From contig OW051470.1 in assembly GCA_932521025.1 (NCBI GenBank), positions 2,590,501 through 2,654,500 of the forward strand: a DNA stretch of 64,000 bases, given 5' to 3'. Position 1 is the stretch's first letter; the number at the start of each line of letters is the position of its first letter. This document shows positions 1 through 11,147 of this stretch, piece by piece. Under the pieces are notes generated by a model. The model searched no databases, was not told the DNA's origin, and was given only the letters and a program-made list of their open reading frames with translations. The DNA is from Oscheius onirici (lineage: Eukaryota; Nematoda; Chromadorea; Rhabditida; Rhabditidae). The translations under genes and the position numbers were made by a program.

Positions 1-111
1 TATCCGTAGTCACAATTTGAACAATTCTGTTTACAGTAAACCGAAAAAAAACCATCAATACTATTTTGATTAGTAGACAGTTTACTGTAAACAGAATTTC
101 CCTTCTTTCAG

Positions 112-3100
112 GAGCTTGGCCCCCCGGTGATAGTTGTAAGCCCGCCGCAGAGAAGTCGCCGAAGAAAGTTGTGTTAATCAATTTACAAGTATGCCCCCTT
201 TTGTTTCTGTCTCAATTCACATTTCAGGTATATTTTCAAGCAGAAGTTCTTATCCCCATTCCCCAGACTTATAATTGATCCCATTTCCTTACCACAAACA
301 GCCCATGTTGTTTCACTCATTTTCTGATGTAATTACATGTTTTTCCCCAAAAGTGTGACTGACAGTATCGGAAAAATTAGACTGAAAGAGAGAAAAATTG
401 CAATTTCCAGGAAATTACGACACAACTACAGGCTCAACACAGACAGCGAGCAGCGAATTTCCCGCCGACGACGATGACAGCCCAGTTCCTTCAGCAGATT
501 AACTTCCTTCAGGTAAATTGCGAAATTGAGAGATAACGATCATAAACAATTACAGCAATTCCAAAATCCGACGTTTGCAACGCTACAACAGCAGCAACTT
601 TTGCAGCAGGCTCAGGCTCAAGCGGCTGCAGCTCAAGCTGCTCAACAACAGCAGCAAGCAACAGCTCAGAAACTGGCCAATGCGCCGGTGAGGAAAGACA
701 ATACATGGATAGCCGAGTTGGAGAAACAGTCTCGACCTCAGATTGGACATTCTGTGCAACAACAGAGACAGTTGTTGAACACGATTGGAAAGAAGGTTAT
801 TGGAGAAGAATTGGCGGCTCAACAGTTGATTTCGCCTGGACAACCAGTTCAGCAGCATCAGACAGCACAGGGACATGCGGCTGCTGAACCGATCAAGAGG
901 AAGTCGGGTGAGTAGAAGATTTGAAAATTGACAGGCGTAGTGTAGAGACAGGTGAAATTTGATGGAAAGGTAGAGCTTCAGTCTTGCTGTTACTGTTAAA
1001 AAAATACTCCTCGTCTTGATAGTGCTCAGAAGATGTTACGCGTTAGAAGCAGACAAACTGAGTTGGCCATAAGACCTTCATCCCTTCGACACTCTTGAGT
1101 AGATCAACCTCTGAGAAACAGTCCAGTACACACTCCACTCGATCTTCAGGTTAGGCCATGTCATTCAGTAATCAAATTAGCCTTGCACTTTTTCTTTGCA
1201 AAAAAAGGATAAGAGTCATAATATAGGAAGTACCAAGCAGCAACACTGAAGAACTAAGAGAACATCTTTACAGTAGCCTTCCTTCTTATCTATTTTAGCC
1301 AGGTTGTTTCTAACAAAAAAAGGCTTGAACAGAAGAGTCCCGAAGATGTTCAGAAAGCTTTTTTTCACCGGAGATCATAACAAGACCAGCTCTTTTCTTA
1401 GGACCCAGACATCTTTCACTGACAAACGTTTTGTCTGCTCCGTCGAATTATCGAGATCCTTCTAGCAATAGAAACTTTCCGCATTCTAGAGTATCTCATC
1501 AGTCTTATGTCCCTCCAAAGACTGGTATATCTGTCCATTACAATTCTTCTTGTCTATTCCGTCGAATCATTTCCATCCAAATGACTCACAATAGGATAAT
1601 GAATTGGTTCCAAAGGTTTCCAGACTCTCCGGAGATCTCTGAACACGACCAGAATCTGACCCTCTCCAAAACATCTTACTGTCAACTTGTGTCAAAAGAG
1701 GATAAGAACGAAACTATCTGTTTTGAGAGTTTTCTGCTCTCCCCACGCAAGCTGAGCCATGTGTTTCAATTTCCTCCAAGTAGTCGGTGACGCAGCACTC
1801 GGATTAACCCTTTGAACTTTATTCTTTTCTTTGGAAAACTGACGGTCATTAGACGATTCGTCATCGCGTGAGCAAGCATGTTTCAGTTTTCTTCTAAAAT
1901 TCAATATCCTAAAAACTTCCAGTGACCACTCAAAAACGAGGGTGGCGGCATCAGATCCGCTGCGTGGGAGCAAAAGTCGGTGGGAGGGCGAAAACAAACA
2001 CCTAAAATGGGGAGACTGACCGCCGTATACACGTGTAGACGTTCTATATTTATTCACCAATGCTTGCCCTTTCTGGGTTCTCTTTTTAGTCACTACATAT
2101 AGATTAGGTATAGGATTGGAAAGATGACATTTTAGAATAGCAAAGATTCGCTTTCTTTGCTCAGAAATCAGGTCATATGAATGTCTTTCCGCGTGACTTC
2201 TAGTTCACAAAAGTACAGTTCAGAACACGGTTCCAAAGTTTGAATCTACAGTAGCTCTATAACAAAAGAGTAACTGTCAAGAGACAAAACTTTCCCAAGA
2301 ATCCGAAGCTTTTCCCATGAAGTCTCAGTTTCGTAGTTTTGGTTCGATGAAAGACTCTTTTTACAAGTTTACTGGATAAGTGTTCACCAGAGGACGTACA
2401 TATTCAACTTTTGCTGTTCCATTCTTGCCAAACAAGGAAAGAAAGACCGAAGAGCGCTGCATAAGTTTTAGTCTATCTCTCGTTCGAAGTATAGTAAGCA
2501 TCCTCTTTTCTAGCAGCAGGATATTAATTGACGTTACCTGAGCCATCTTCTGATCGATGATTCTAGAAGGAACGAGCTATTTTTGAGGCCGTTCCTCTGT
2601 TCAAGCTTTGACACTTTGGATTAGGCTTCATACTGTGATTATGCCCCAACATGCCCTGACATTCATAAGCAGGCTCCTGCTTTTGCGTTAGTTCTAAAAA
2701 AAGGTCTGTATTTCAACTACTAGAGTCATATCCTGGAGAGTACGCAGTCCCCATCAGTTATTGTAACCCTGGAGAATCTTTTCCAGCCTAAAGACATTTC
2801 AAATATGCTAGTTCAGTTTGTCTTTGTTCTCTGAAGAGAATCAGTCGCAGTAGCTTTCAAGAATCACCCGTTACAGTACTCACTCTTATAGCTACCGTAA
2901 CCTAGTAAAAGCAACAGTTACAGTAACTTTCAAGAGTCACGACTACTATACATTCTCAAGAATCATAGTCACTGGAACGCTCAGTAGACTCAGTTCCAGT
3001 AGCTATATCTAACCGAGTTACGGTTAAAGAGTGATGAACACTCTAGTTTCTTGAAAGTCACAGTCACACAATTACAGTAATCCTTGCCCTTTCAGGTCTC

Positions 3101-6100
3101 GAAACGGTCGTGATTGAGCGCGTTCCGACGAATGTCCGACACCCGATGCATGGTCCTCACGTCCGTCGTCCCACTAGTCCCCTGACCCAGACTCCTCTGC
3201 AGCAGATGCCGCCATCTACACATGCCCAGTTCCTCAATAAGGCACCGGTAAGTAAAATGGAAAAAAAAAAGAATTGTAGCCGGAGACCTTGTATCCCCGT
3301 ACACGTCAAATACCCCCTTTTCAGACCTCGCGCTCCATTACTGGTAGTACGACGACGCCGTTGGCTGTCCAGACAACAATGGCAGCAGCTGAAGGACAGT
3401 TCCAGGTATGTTTTGTAACAAAAATTCCCCACTCTCCCTCTGCAAGTACAAAGCTGTATGATGTTGGGTCACTTCCCGCATAACTGTATCAGATTAGTTT
3501 TTGCTCGAGTTGCTCAGAATTGATCTCAAACATCCAACTTTCAGTCTCCGGCTCAAAGAAATACTGACTTTGATGGACTTCGTCTTCCAACCAAAGAGAA
3601 TCTCATGTCTACCGGCCTGCGAAAAGAGCCAGAAGTTCACAGGAAGCAGGGAATTGTCTATTCGAAGCCGGAGGGAGGGAAGACGGCTGAATCGTTGACC
3701 AACTTCCCCTTTGTATGTAGTCCAGGGAGTCTGGATCGGCCGGCCAGTGTTCCGAGGAATCATGAGATGAGTGCTCTGGGCGTCAATCAACAGCAACAGA
3801 TGCTGGTCAGTCCAGGACTGAAACATTCTCCAAGTGTGAGTTTTACTTATCGTTATCCAGCACTGTTCATAAGTTGATATCTTACTCATTCACGGCGAAC
3901 CAACTCTGTGAACAGGATTCCCATTAGAGTCAGGGTACAGCATGTAGTGGTTGGTTTTGGTACTTCAGTACAAAGTCGGTTCCCGTTCCCGCGCTTTCTG
4001 ATCCACCTCATACTGCGCACCATCTTTGCGAGAGATCAGATGCTCGGAGTATTGTAGTTTCGAAAGTCTTGGCTTTCCGTGAAAAATGAATGGCTGAAAG
4101 AGTAGAGGTTCTAAGTTGGTGCGCAGTTTGAAGGAAATCTTTCTTTGCGCATCAGCAAAAGTTCCTAGAACTCGAATACGCAAAAGACAAGTTCTGAACT
4201 TTCTGTCCATCAGAACTCCTTTCCACACTTTGTCACGTACCCATCTCATCTGTTTCCTTATCCTCTTGCAAGCACAGATCACTCTTCCCTCCGTTTTCCC
4301 CTCTCCCGGCTTCCGAGAGTTCATTATCGTTGCATAGAAATTGTTCCTTTATGGCTTGCTGCTCGGCCGGCTACCCTCTCAGTTCTTTGTCTTCAATTAG
4401 CAGTCTCTAATCCCAATTATCTGATAGACTGAAGACTGTCAAAAGATTTTGTTCCTCCAAAGATCGTGCTGAGTGATCACGTCATTTTTGCCCACACCAA
4501 AAACAGCCTTCTCGCGTCTCCAATTGCATTCGGAAGAGGCTATTTTTGCATCCGCGACCAGTTATTTTTATACTGCCCCCGCCAATAGGGGGCAGATGTT
4601 TCCGTGAACTGATCGCTAGTAGGAACACATAGTGTTCCGCTGATCTTCTCATTTTCTCAGCAACGGGACGGATAAAAAGTTCACTTGCTCTTTATGTGTG
4701 TCTCTTTTTAAGCCGAACCCAGTGAATTGACTCCCAGATCTCTTGTCTCCCTTTCTTTGAATATGAATATAACTGTCCTCATGACCAGAGACTCACAACG
4801 TTTACGATCTGTCAGTCATCTATTCATCAGGTTTACAACCCTTTAGGTCTCTTTGAGCCAGGGAGTTGCTCCAGATGTTCCACTTGACTCATATAGAGTC
4901 GGGCCCACCCGGCTACCAGATTTAGAGTCTACAACATTTTCACCTAAACTAGTGGTTTGAGTCTGGTGGAAGTGTCTGCAGAGAACAGTACGACAAGTTC
5001 CCTTGACTCAGTTTCGACATCATTCTCTTGACGCATCGTATATCTGCAAAGATTCATCCAGTCGGCCAGTCCATTTGTAGCAAACAACTTTCTCTTTAGT
5101 GGGAGTGAGTTTCTTTCTTATTGTAAGCAGAGGAGAGGGCTCACTTGACTCTCTCTCTCTCTCATTCTCGACTACCTGTCCTACAGTTCTGATCACTACT
5201 GGGAAGTAATTGCATCTGAAAAGAACAGCCTCTCGACTCGTACTGTCTCTCAAAGATTGTCTCCTGACTGACTTTCTGTTCTCTGATCTTACCCCTTGAT
5301 CCTGACTTTGGTATTTTGGTTCAAGGCTCAAGCAAGCAGTCTCTCAGTTGAGTCTGATTGTTCTTTTATTCTGACATCCTTCGATCCAGAATACTGGAAC
5401 GAGTCGGTCAAATTTAGACGAAACTGTCTCCATCCGGATCAAAACACTCTTCCTCATCCTGATCCAGGTACCCTCTCCAAAAAGTGGATCAGGAGAGCAA
5501 ATCCTTTATATTCTGTTTTTCAACTTGGCTTATTTGATTAGTTGGAGTGTAAACAGACTCATCAAGAGAGTTAGAAATGGACTATGCCAAAAGGAGAAAA
5601 GTTATTTGCGTCAGCGGCGTGAATTGTGTGTGACGCGAGAGAAAACTTTATCAGCAGCACAATATCTAAAGGACAGCAGCGGGCTCGACTACATTCTGTT
5701 CCAGTTTCTCTGGAGACTTTTGGTGCTAGGTCTGTGATGACTTTGTTGGCATGCTGAGTATTAGAATATCTCTTGACTCATCTTTCAAACTCTCTCTCTG
5801 ACAGAACTGTTCTTTTCCAGTAGACTACCCTCTTTGAAGTTCGTCTACATAGATTTCCAAGTAACTGGTATCTGAACTGTCTCTCTTTCAGATTACAAAG
5901 ATCCGTTCTTTTCTAAAAGATCACCTAGTATTTCTAAGCAAGAGTTCACTTTATTCTATCTAGTACCGTAAGAGTCACTCATCTCCATCTCTTCTGACCA
6001 TCCAAGTTACTAACTCTGATGCAATAGACAGCCTGACCACTACCTTTGCTCGTGATTACTATCAGTCACGTCCGAAGGACTATTTCTTTTCTAGGATCTG

Positions 6101-7690
6101 ATTCAAATACAGTTACTGACAGTAACAGTTCGCTGAACTCATTCAACATCTTGTAAGACTCTAATCTATGACTATGACTCACTGGATAAACTGGAGCAAA
6201 GTCCCGTTCAGTAACTGATAGTCAGAGTCTCTCGACTCATCCTACCCCCTTTCTCATTTGGGCAGATACAGTAGTCTGACTCTCTGGATATAGCTCTCTC
6301 AGTTCCAAAGTCCCAGACTCAAAAGGTCTTTGAGCTCTGCTCCCGCCACCCCTCTCTCGCTGCTACCTTGTTTCCAGACTTGTTTTGCTAGAGTCTTCCA
6401 TACACGCGAGGCAGTCTTTCTGTGTTGCCTGGCCGCTGATCAGTGACCCTTCCCGCCCTTCTCTCCTGCGCTGCTGATCGTGTGTACACAGCCCAGAGAG
6501 TCAGCAGTTTCCCAGATTTTATTCTCGTCCAGAGCGCCTCTTCTTGCCTTTACTAGTACTCATCCCTCTCGAGATTCCGCAATATTGCACCCATTTCCCA
6601 AGAGCTTCCGGTTCCATTCCTAATACTCAACGATTCCAGATGACTCGCGATACTGTTCCTTCGACTTCCGTCGCCGATGTCGCCCATGGACACAAACCCA
6701 CCAATGGCCTTCTGGGAGAAATTGAGCCGATGAGTCCCGACAGTCCGAAGAATGCTGTCAGTCCCGCGACGCTGGGAGGAGAAGCACAAAGACCACTTTC
6801 AAGTAAGTCTGGATGATGTCAGGCGAGGAAATGAACGAGCGTGCTTCCTCTCCTTATAGGCGTGAGAGCTGTCTTTTGACGGAGATTAGGGAATTCTCTT
6901 TGATAAACAGGCTAAGCTAGGAGAGATATCTAACCGCATCCGAATCGGATCTGCGTATTTTCACTACTCGCTCATCTTTCCGGCTGCTAGCAGCTTTCGA
7001 AGGCTGATTATAAATCAACTCGCAGAAATTGGGAAAAATTGACGCTTTAGATTAGAAAAATTATTTGAAAAACTTGCTCGTTGCAACGAATGTGTACTTT
7101 TGTGAAATAAAGCAAAACTGCGCTAGAAATCCAATTTATTCCCTAAAGTGCACAATTACTTATAAGCCTATTTTCGGGGCGACGACGACATTTCCGCGCT
7201 TTGTGATGTTCCGCAAAGTTGTAGCTCTTGAACTTTTCTACAACTTAGCAGAACATTGGAGGCTTCAGTCTGAAAACCAGGGAGAAATACATCTATTAGA
7301 AATTATGCACACAAAGCTTCGAGTCCAAATTTCTTCCAAAGACTGAACATAATCTCTGACCGCCTATGGCCAACTCAAATATGGCTTGTTTTGTACTATG
7401 TTGTTATTCTCTCAACTGAGCTTTCGGTGCTGTAAACAAAGAAAAAGGAGAGCAGCAGTTGTTTATCCGCTCTCGGGGATGTCCTCCCCGATCTCTGATC
7501 TCGATGCCAATTCCTAATTTCAGCTGAACCGCGAATCTTCTCGATGATGGACGACGTTTTTTTTGAGGATGATGGTCCCGTCTTCCGACCTGTCAGTCCA
7601 AAATCCTGTCTCTACCCCGGCCAGTTTGTCGATGCTCCCTTTGAGGACATCAGTGACGAGGAGCCGACAGTCATCCACATGGAAACATAG
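112..7690 (+). CDS. Glutamine-rich nuclear-type protein, 5' end outside window
   Basis: I do not recognise the family. Exons run from an acceptor at 111 to a TAG at 7688-7690, with visible coding blocks near 112-170, 411-512, 556-905, 3097-3248, 3325-3402, 3543-3837, 6640-6801 and 7524-7690. The protein is low complexity: an early basic stretch (SPPQRSRRRK), a long Gln/Ala block coded at about 556-700, a more ordered segment around NTWIAELEKQSRPQIGHSV, and many Ser-Pro sites in the middle. It ends in an acidic tail (FEDISDEEPTVIHMET). No catalytic motif is visible. This composition suits a transcription co-regulator or RNA-granule scaffold, which is inference only. Introns of about 2.2 kb and 2.8 kb (906-3096 and 3838 to about 6640) contrast with the short introns elsewhere. 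The exon near 6.6 kb is the least certain. An AATAAA lies near 7864. Confidence 0.72.
906..3096 (+). other. Large intron of the Gln-rich gene
   Basis: Between the GTGAGT-like donor at 906 and the acceptor before 3097 I see no convincing exon, RNA gene or element. Short open frames on both strands here lack coding character. The tract from about 2840 to 3070 is rich in repeated ACAGTTACAGT-like words, a diffuse repeat. Confidence 0.5.
3838..6639 (+). other. Second large intron of the Gln-rich gene
   Basis: This runs from the donor after the exon ending near 3837 to the acceptor near 6640. It holds a short CT-rich microsatellite at about 5150-5163 and many scattered words such as CTCTTGACTCA. 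I see no supported gene on either strand. Confidence 0.45.
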
Positions 7691-7925
7691 TCTGAGGACT
7701 TAGCTTTTTCCCCATTTTAAAACTGTGATGGTGTACTTGATAATACGCGTCATAATCGTGTTTGTTTTGTGTGCAGCCAGGCTCACCTCTCAAAACGGTT
7801 GTTGCGATCTCTTCCCCTTGTCTTCAACTTTCTGATTGGAAAATTGTATATTATGTGTGTATGAATAAATATATTGATTGTGTGCCTTCGGATTCTAATA
7901 CTTTTGAACAGTTGGAAACATTCTC

Positions 7926-8715
7926 AGCAAATAAATTTATTTTCCCGCACCTCGACAATCAGCAGAAAGACAGGAAATAAAGTAGCGTGAAGAGGACTAG
8001 TCTTCCGGGTAGTCCAGAGCTGCAAACTCTTCTTCCTCGTCCTCATCGGCTGCGTAGCCATCGGGCAGTTCCTTATCCTCCTCCGGCAGACTTTCGTACA
8101 AGCTCTCATCCGACCAGCTCGAGATGGACGAGTCCGTCTTCTGGTCCCTCTTGTTTTGCTGACGCGTAGTCGTGGAGATGGTGTCCGAGTCCGAAGAACT
8201 CGACGGATCGGATGTCCAGACGGCAGAACTGTCCGAGTCGTACCAGTCGTCCAGCGACTGACTCGTATCCGACTCGTTCGGCAACTCGTCCAGGAATTCC
8301 TCTGCGTCCAAGGGGCACGTGTCCGAGATCTCCTCGATCTTCGCCTCAAACTCCTATATTGGCTCGAGAAAGAGAGAAACAAACCGCGAGTTCCCAGCTT
8401 TTGTTGTAGACTTCCTGCTGAACATCCGTGTTGGGCTTCAATCCGCGCGTGTCGTCGTCGTGGCCCACCAGGTAGCAGCGGACTTTGGGCTCCAGCAGCG
8501 GCTCCATGTTCTGGTAGTAGATGTTCATCTGGAAGACTCAGTTGATTAAAAGAGTGACCATTTCTATTTATCCACTTTAAAGTGCTCCCAGGTCTCTGTC
8601 TGTCTGTCGGAAGCTTTAATTGGCAATCAAAATGGAGCAATTTGTGCGCACAATTAAGGGGAAAGGAGTTAGTGAAACAAGTTTGGATAAGTCAATTTGC
8701 AATTGGACTGTGTTA
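7926..8715 (-). repeat. Segmental duplication, copy A (inverted partner at 45738-46531)
   Basis: The whole transcription unit, including upstream and 3' flanks, recurs in inverted orientation about 37 kb away at very high identity. Homology covers the poly(A) region, both exons, the 31-base intron and about 180 bases upstream, and ends near the CAATTTGCAATTGGAC words. Differences seen include an Arg-to-His change in exon 1 and one extra Glu codon in exon 2. Confidence 0.85.
7997..8528 (-). CDS. Acidic Ser/Asp/Glu-rich protein, copy A
   Basis: Two exons (8385-8528 and 7997-8353) are separated by a 31-base intron (8354-8384, GTTTGT...TATAG). They join in phase 0 to give 166 residues. The N-terminal 48 residues look ordered (MNIYYQNMEPLLEPKVRCYL). 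The rest is very acidic and serine-rich (TSDPSSSSDSDTIST, ending EFAALDYPED), suggesting an intrinsically disordered regulatory or scaffold protein. I do not recognise the family. A near-identical inverted copy lies at 45920-46454, supporting the exon model because both copies keep the frame and the tiny intron. An AATAAA for this strand lies near 7940. The neighbouring gene at 9604-10932 has similar composition and orientation and may be a distant relative. Confidence 0.75.
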
Positions 8716-8784
8716 TTGTTCTTTCTGTGTTATTGTTTTGTTCTTTCGTTAATTAAAGTATGTTCAAAAAAAGAACGCAACAGT

Positions 8785-8930
8785 AACCCATAAATACTTC
8801 GCTTCGAGAACCACAAACCCCTGAAGCGCGCCAATTCACCGTTGAGAAAATCAAGAAATCGGTTTGAATTGTTGCAGTTTACCCTGAAAATCAGGGGTTT
8901 TTGGTTCTCGAAGCGAAATATTTATGGGTT
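8785..8930. mobile_element. Small TIR element (MITE-like)
   Basis: A 146-base unit is bounded by inverted repeats of about 39 bases, starting AACCCATAAATA on the left and ending TATTTATGGGTT on the right, with only a few mismatches between arms. It has no coding capacity. A target-site duplication is not obvious, so the transposon class is unassigned. It sits just upstream of acidic gene copy A. Confidence 0.6.
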
Positions 8931-9224
8931 GAACAGACTTTATTTATCTTCTCATAATCGTTCTCCACCAGACAACACAAACGCCACTATATATAAATCC
9001 CTATAAATATATTATCAAGAAGTTTTCTTCTTCTTGATATATAACTGCCAGATGAATCACTTCGAAACTATTTTCGGTAAATCCGGTAACCGCAGAGCAA
9101 TAAAAGTCCCAAATTCTCACCGCTTCGCTCATCAGACGGCGCCGGTCTTCTGTCTTGAGCCTGACGAGCATATGGGCGGCTCCACACGAAGGAGAGAAAA
9201 CCTTTTCTCACCACATGATCTATT

Positions 9225-9405
9225 TAAAATTGCTCCCAGGTCTCTGTCTGTCTGTCGGAAGCTTTAATTGGCAATCAAAATGGAGCAATTTGTGCGCACA
9301 ATTAAGGGGAAAGGAGTTAGTGAAACAAGTTTAGACAAGTCTCTGCATGGACTCGGAATATTTTTGACTTTCAGTTTCCGGACAGTAAAGAATCAAGCGC
9401 GGGTT
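9225..9405 (+). repeat. Solo copy of the acidic-gene upstream region
   Basis: About 115 bases (from TTGCTCCCAGGTCTCTG to GAAACAAGTTTAGACAAGTC) match the region upstream of acidic gene copies A (8570-8700) and B (45770-45870), but no gene body follows. A second block, with GACTTTCAGTTTCCGGACAG, matches the outer flank of copy B at about 45705-45735. It is therefore a third, partial copy of the duplicated unit. Confidence 0.75.
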
Positions 9406-9497
9406 AGGAATACGGAAAGCGTTCAAGGGCGTTTCTACTTCCGCTCCAACCGGGTGATATCACAACTGGGATAGGGGAGAAGAGGAGCACGGACAGG

Positions 9498-9592
9498 GAT
9501 ACGAGAAAGAGACAGAGGGACAGAGGGACAGGGGGACAGAGGGACAGAAGGACAGAGAGGGACAGGGAGACAGAGCGACAGAGTTACATACA
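9498..9592. repeat. GACAGAGG minisatellite
   Basis: Tandem, slightly degenerate copies of an 8-10 base unit (GACAGAGG, GACAGGGG, GACAGAAG) run for about 90 bases just past the 3' end of the next minus-strand gene. Confidence 0.8.
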
Positions 9593-9603
9593 TAGGTACA
9601 GAT

Positions 9604-10932
9604 CTATCTCTGTACCTTCAGACTTTGCAGATTGTTTTTTTTTGCTTCGTGTACAGTATTTAAACTACTCTTATCTACTAATTGATCTGGAGAAGGATCA
9701 GATAGCAAACTGTTAACTGTTATCTGTTTTGAAAAGAACAAAACTAAGTCACTTCGCCCCGGAGGGGTGTAGCACAACTTGTATATCAAACTTCCAAAGG
9801 ACAGAATTGCTTTGTGAAAAGGTAGATAAAAGCCAACCTCACGATGCAGCACACCCAAATCGGTGAAGTCAGTCTTCTTCTTCAGTCGGTCCGGATCGTA
9901 CGATATGGTTAGCATCGTATTCTGATACGCGCTTATATTGTAGGGCGTTGCTAGCGGCATTTTGGGAAAGAGCTTCTTGCCGACGTTGGGACTCTTCGAT
10001 TTGGACTTTTCGGCTTTCTTGGACTTTTTCATCGAATCCTCCTCAATCTTGCTCTTCTTCTTCGACTTGGACTTGCTCTTCTCGCCGTCGCTCTGCTCAT
10101 TGCCGGCCTCGTTGCGAGACGAAGAAGTCTTCTTCGTTCGACGGCCAGGCGGACGAGCCATTCCCATCTTGGCATTCATCTTTTGGTGCACGGTGATCTT
10201 TCCCCAGGGCTTTTCCCGGCGTTCGACACACAGCAGATTCTTCAGATTTTTCTGGTAGAACGACTCAAATACTTTATATTTTCTTCGCATTGTCTAACGG
10301 ACCTTCTCCGTCTTGTTGGTCACGTTTCCCCAGCTCTGGAGCTCGTAGAACGGCTGGTAGTTGGACTCTTGCATCAGAAGATAGCGATCTCCAATCTCGT
10401 GAAACGGCTTGGGATCCGAGTCGCAGGGCATCAGCATGCGAACCAGCTGACCCGGCTCGTAGTCGTTCTCGTACGGATCCGAGTCGAAGCTGATCGAGCA
10501 GTTCGTCTCGTCGCTGCTGCTGCCGCTGTCACTCTCCGACTTTTCACTTTTGTCCGACTTTCCCTCCGGATCCGACTCCTCGTAGCTCTTCGACGTCGTC
10601 TCCCATTTCTCGCTGTACGGATCCGTCTCGGTGTCGTCGGTGCTGTCCTAAAATTACTATTCTTTTGCTCAAAGAAAACGCACCGAAGAGTAGTCGTACT
10701 CATCGGAACTGAGCGTCCAGTGGTCCGTCTCGAAGGAGCTACTCATCATCTCGTCCGTCAGCCAGACATCCTCGGTCAGCGGGTTCGAGTCCGTCCTCTC
10801 CGAATTCGTCTCGTAGTCGCTGAAGGAGGGCGGAGTGATGGTAGTCGAGCCCGAATCCGTCAGCACATCGCAGATGGTCGATTCCGGAGCACTGCTTCCA
10901 CTGTCGTCGTCGTCGGCCTTCTTTGAACTCAT
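9604..10932 (-). CDS. Acidic/serine-rich then lysine-rich protein, unknown
   Basis: Three exons are supported. Exon 1 (10684-10932) and exon 2 (10303-10647) encode a Ser/Asp/Glu-rich half (ADDDDSGSSAPEST, then SDKSEKSDSGSSSDETN) and an ordered patch (EIGDRYLLMQESNYQPFYEL). Exon 3, from 10263 downward, is strongly basic with repeated SKSK/KKSK words. Introns are 36 and 39 bases and both join in phase 0. The last part, below about 9845, is less basic. A donor-like GTGAGG near 9840 means the true 3' end is uncertain, so the given end is simply the open frame to 9604. A charge-segregated, disordered protein of this sort could be a nuclear or RNP factor; that is inference. It lies in tandem with acidic gene copy A. 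Confidence 0.6.
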
Positions 10933-11147
10933 TGTCTTGTAGATGTGATTCGCTTTTTGCTGTTTTGTTTAATGATTATGGAAAAAATATATTGTTTGTT
11001 TGAAATTGTTTAACAAAAGTTGTGATGTTTTCTCTGATAGCTTTTAAGGAAAAACTTTGTAGGGAGCAATTAAACTACTTCGCAAACAATTAAGCGTTTG
11101 CGATATCTCCCTTTCCAAAACCAAGTTTTTCCCTGTTGTGAAGCATT

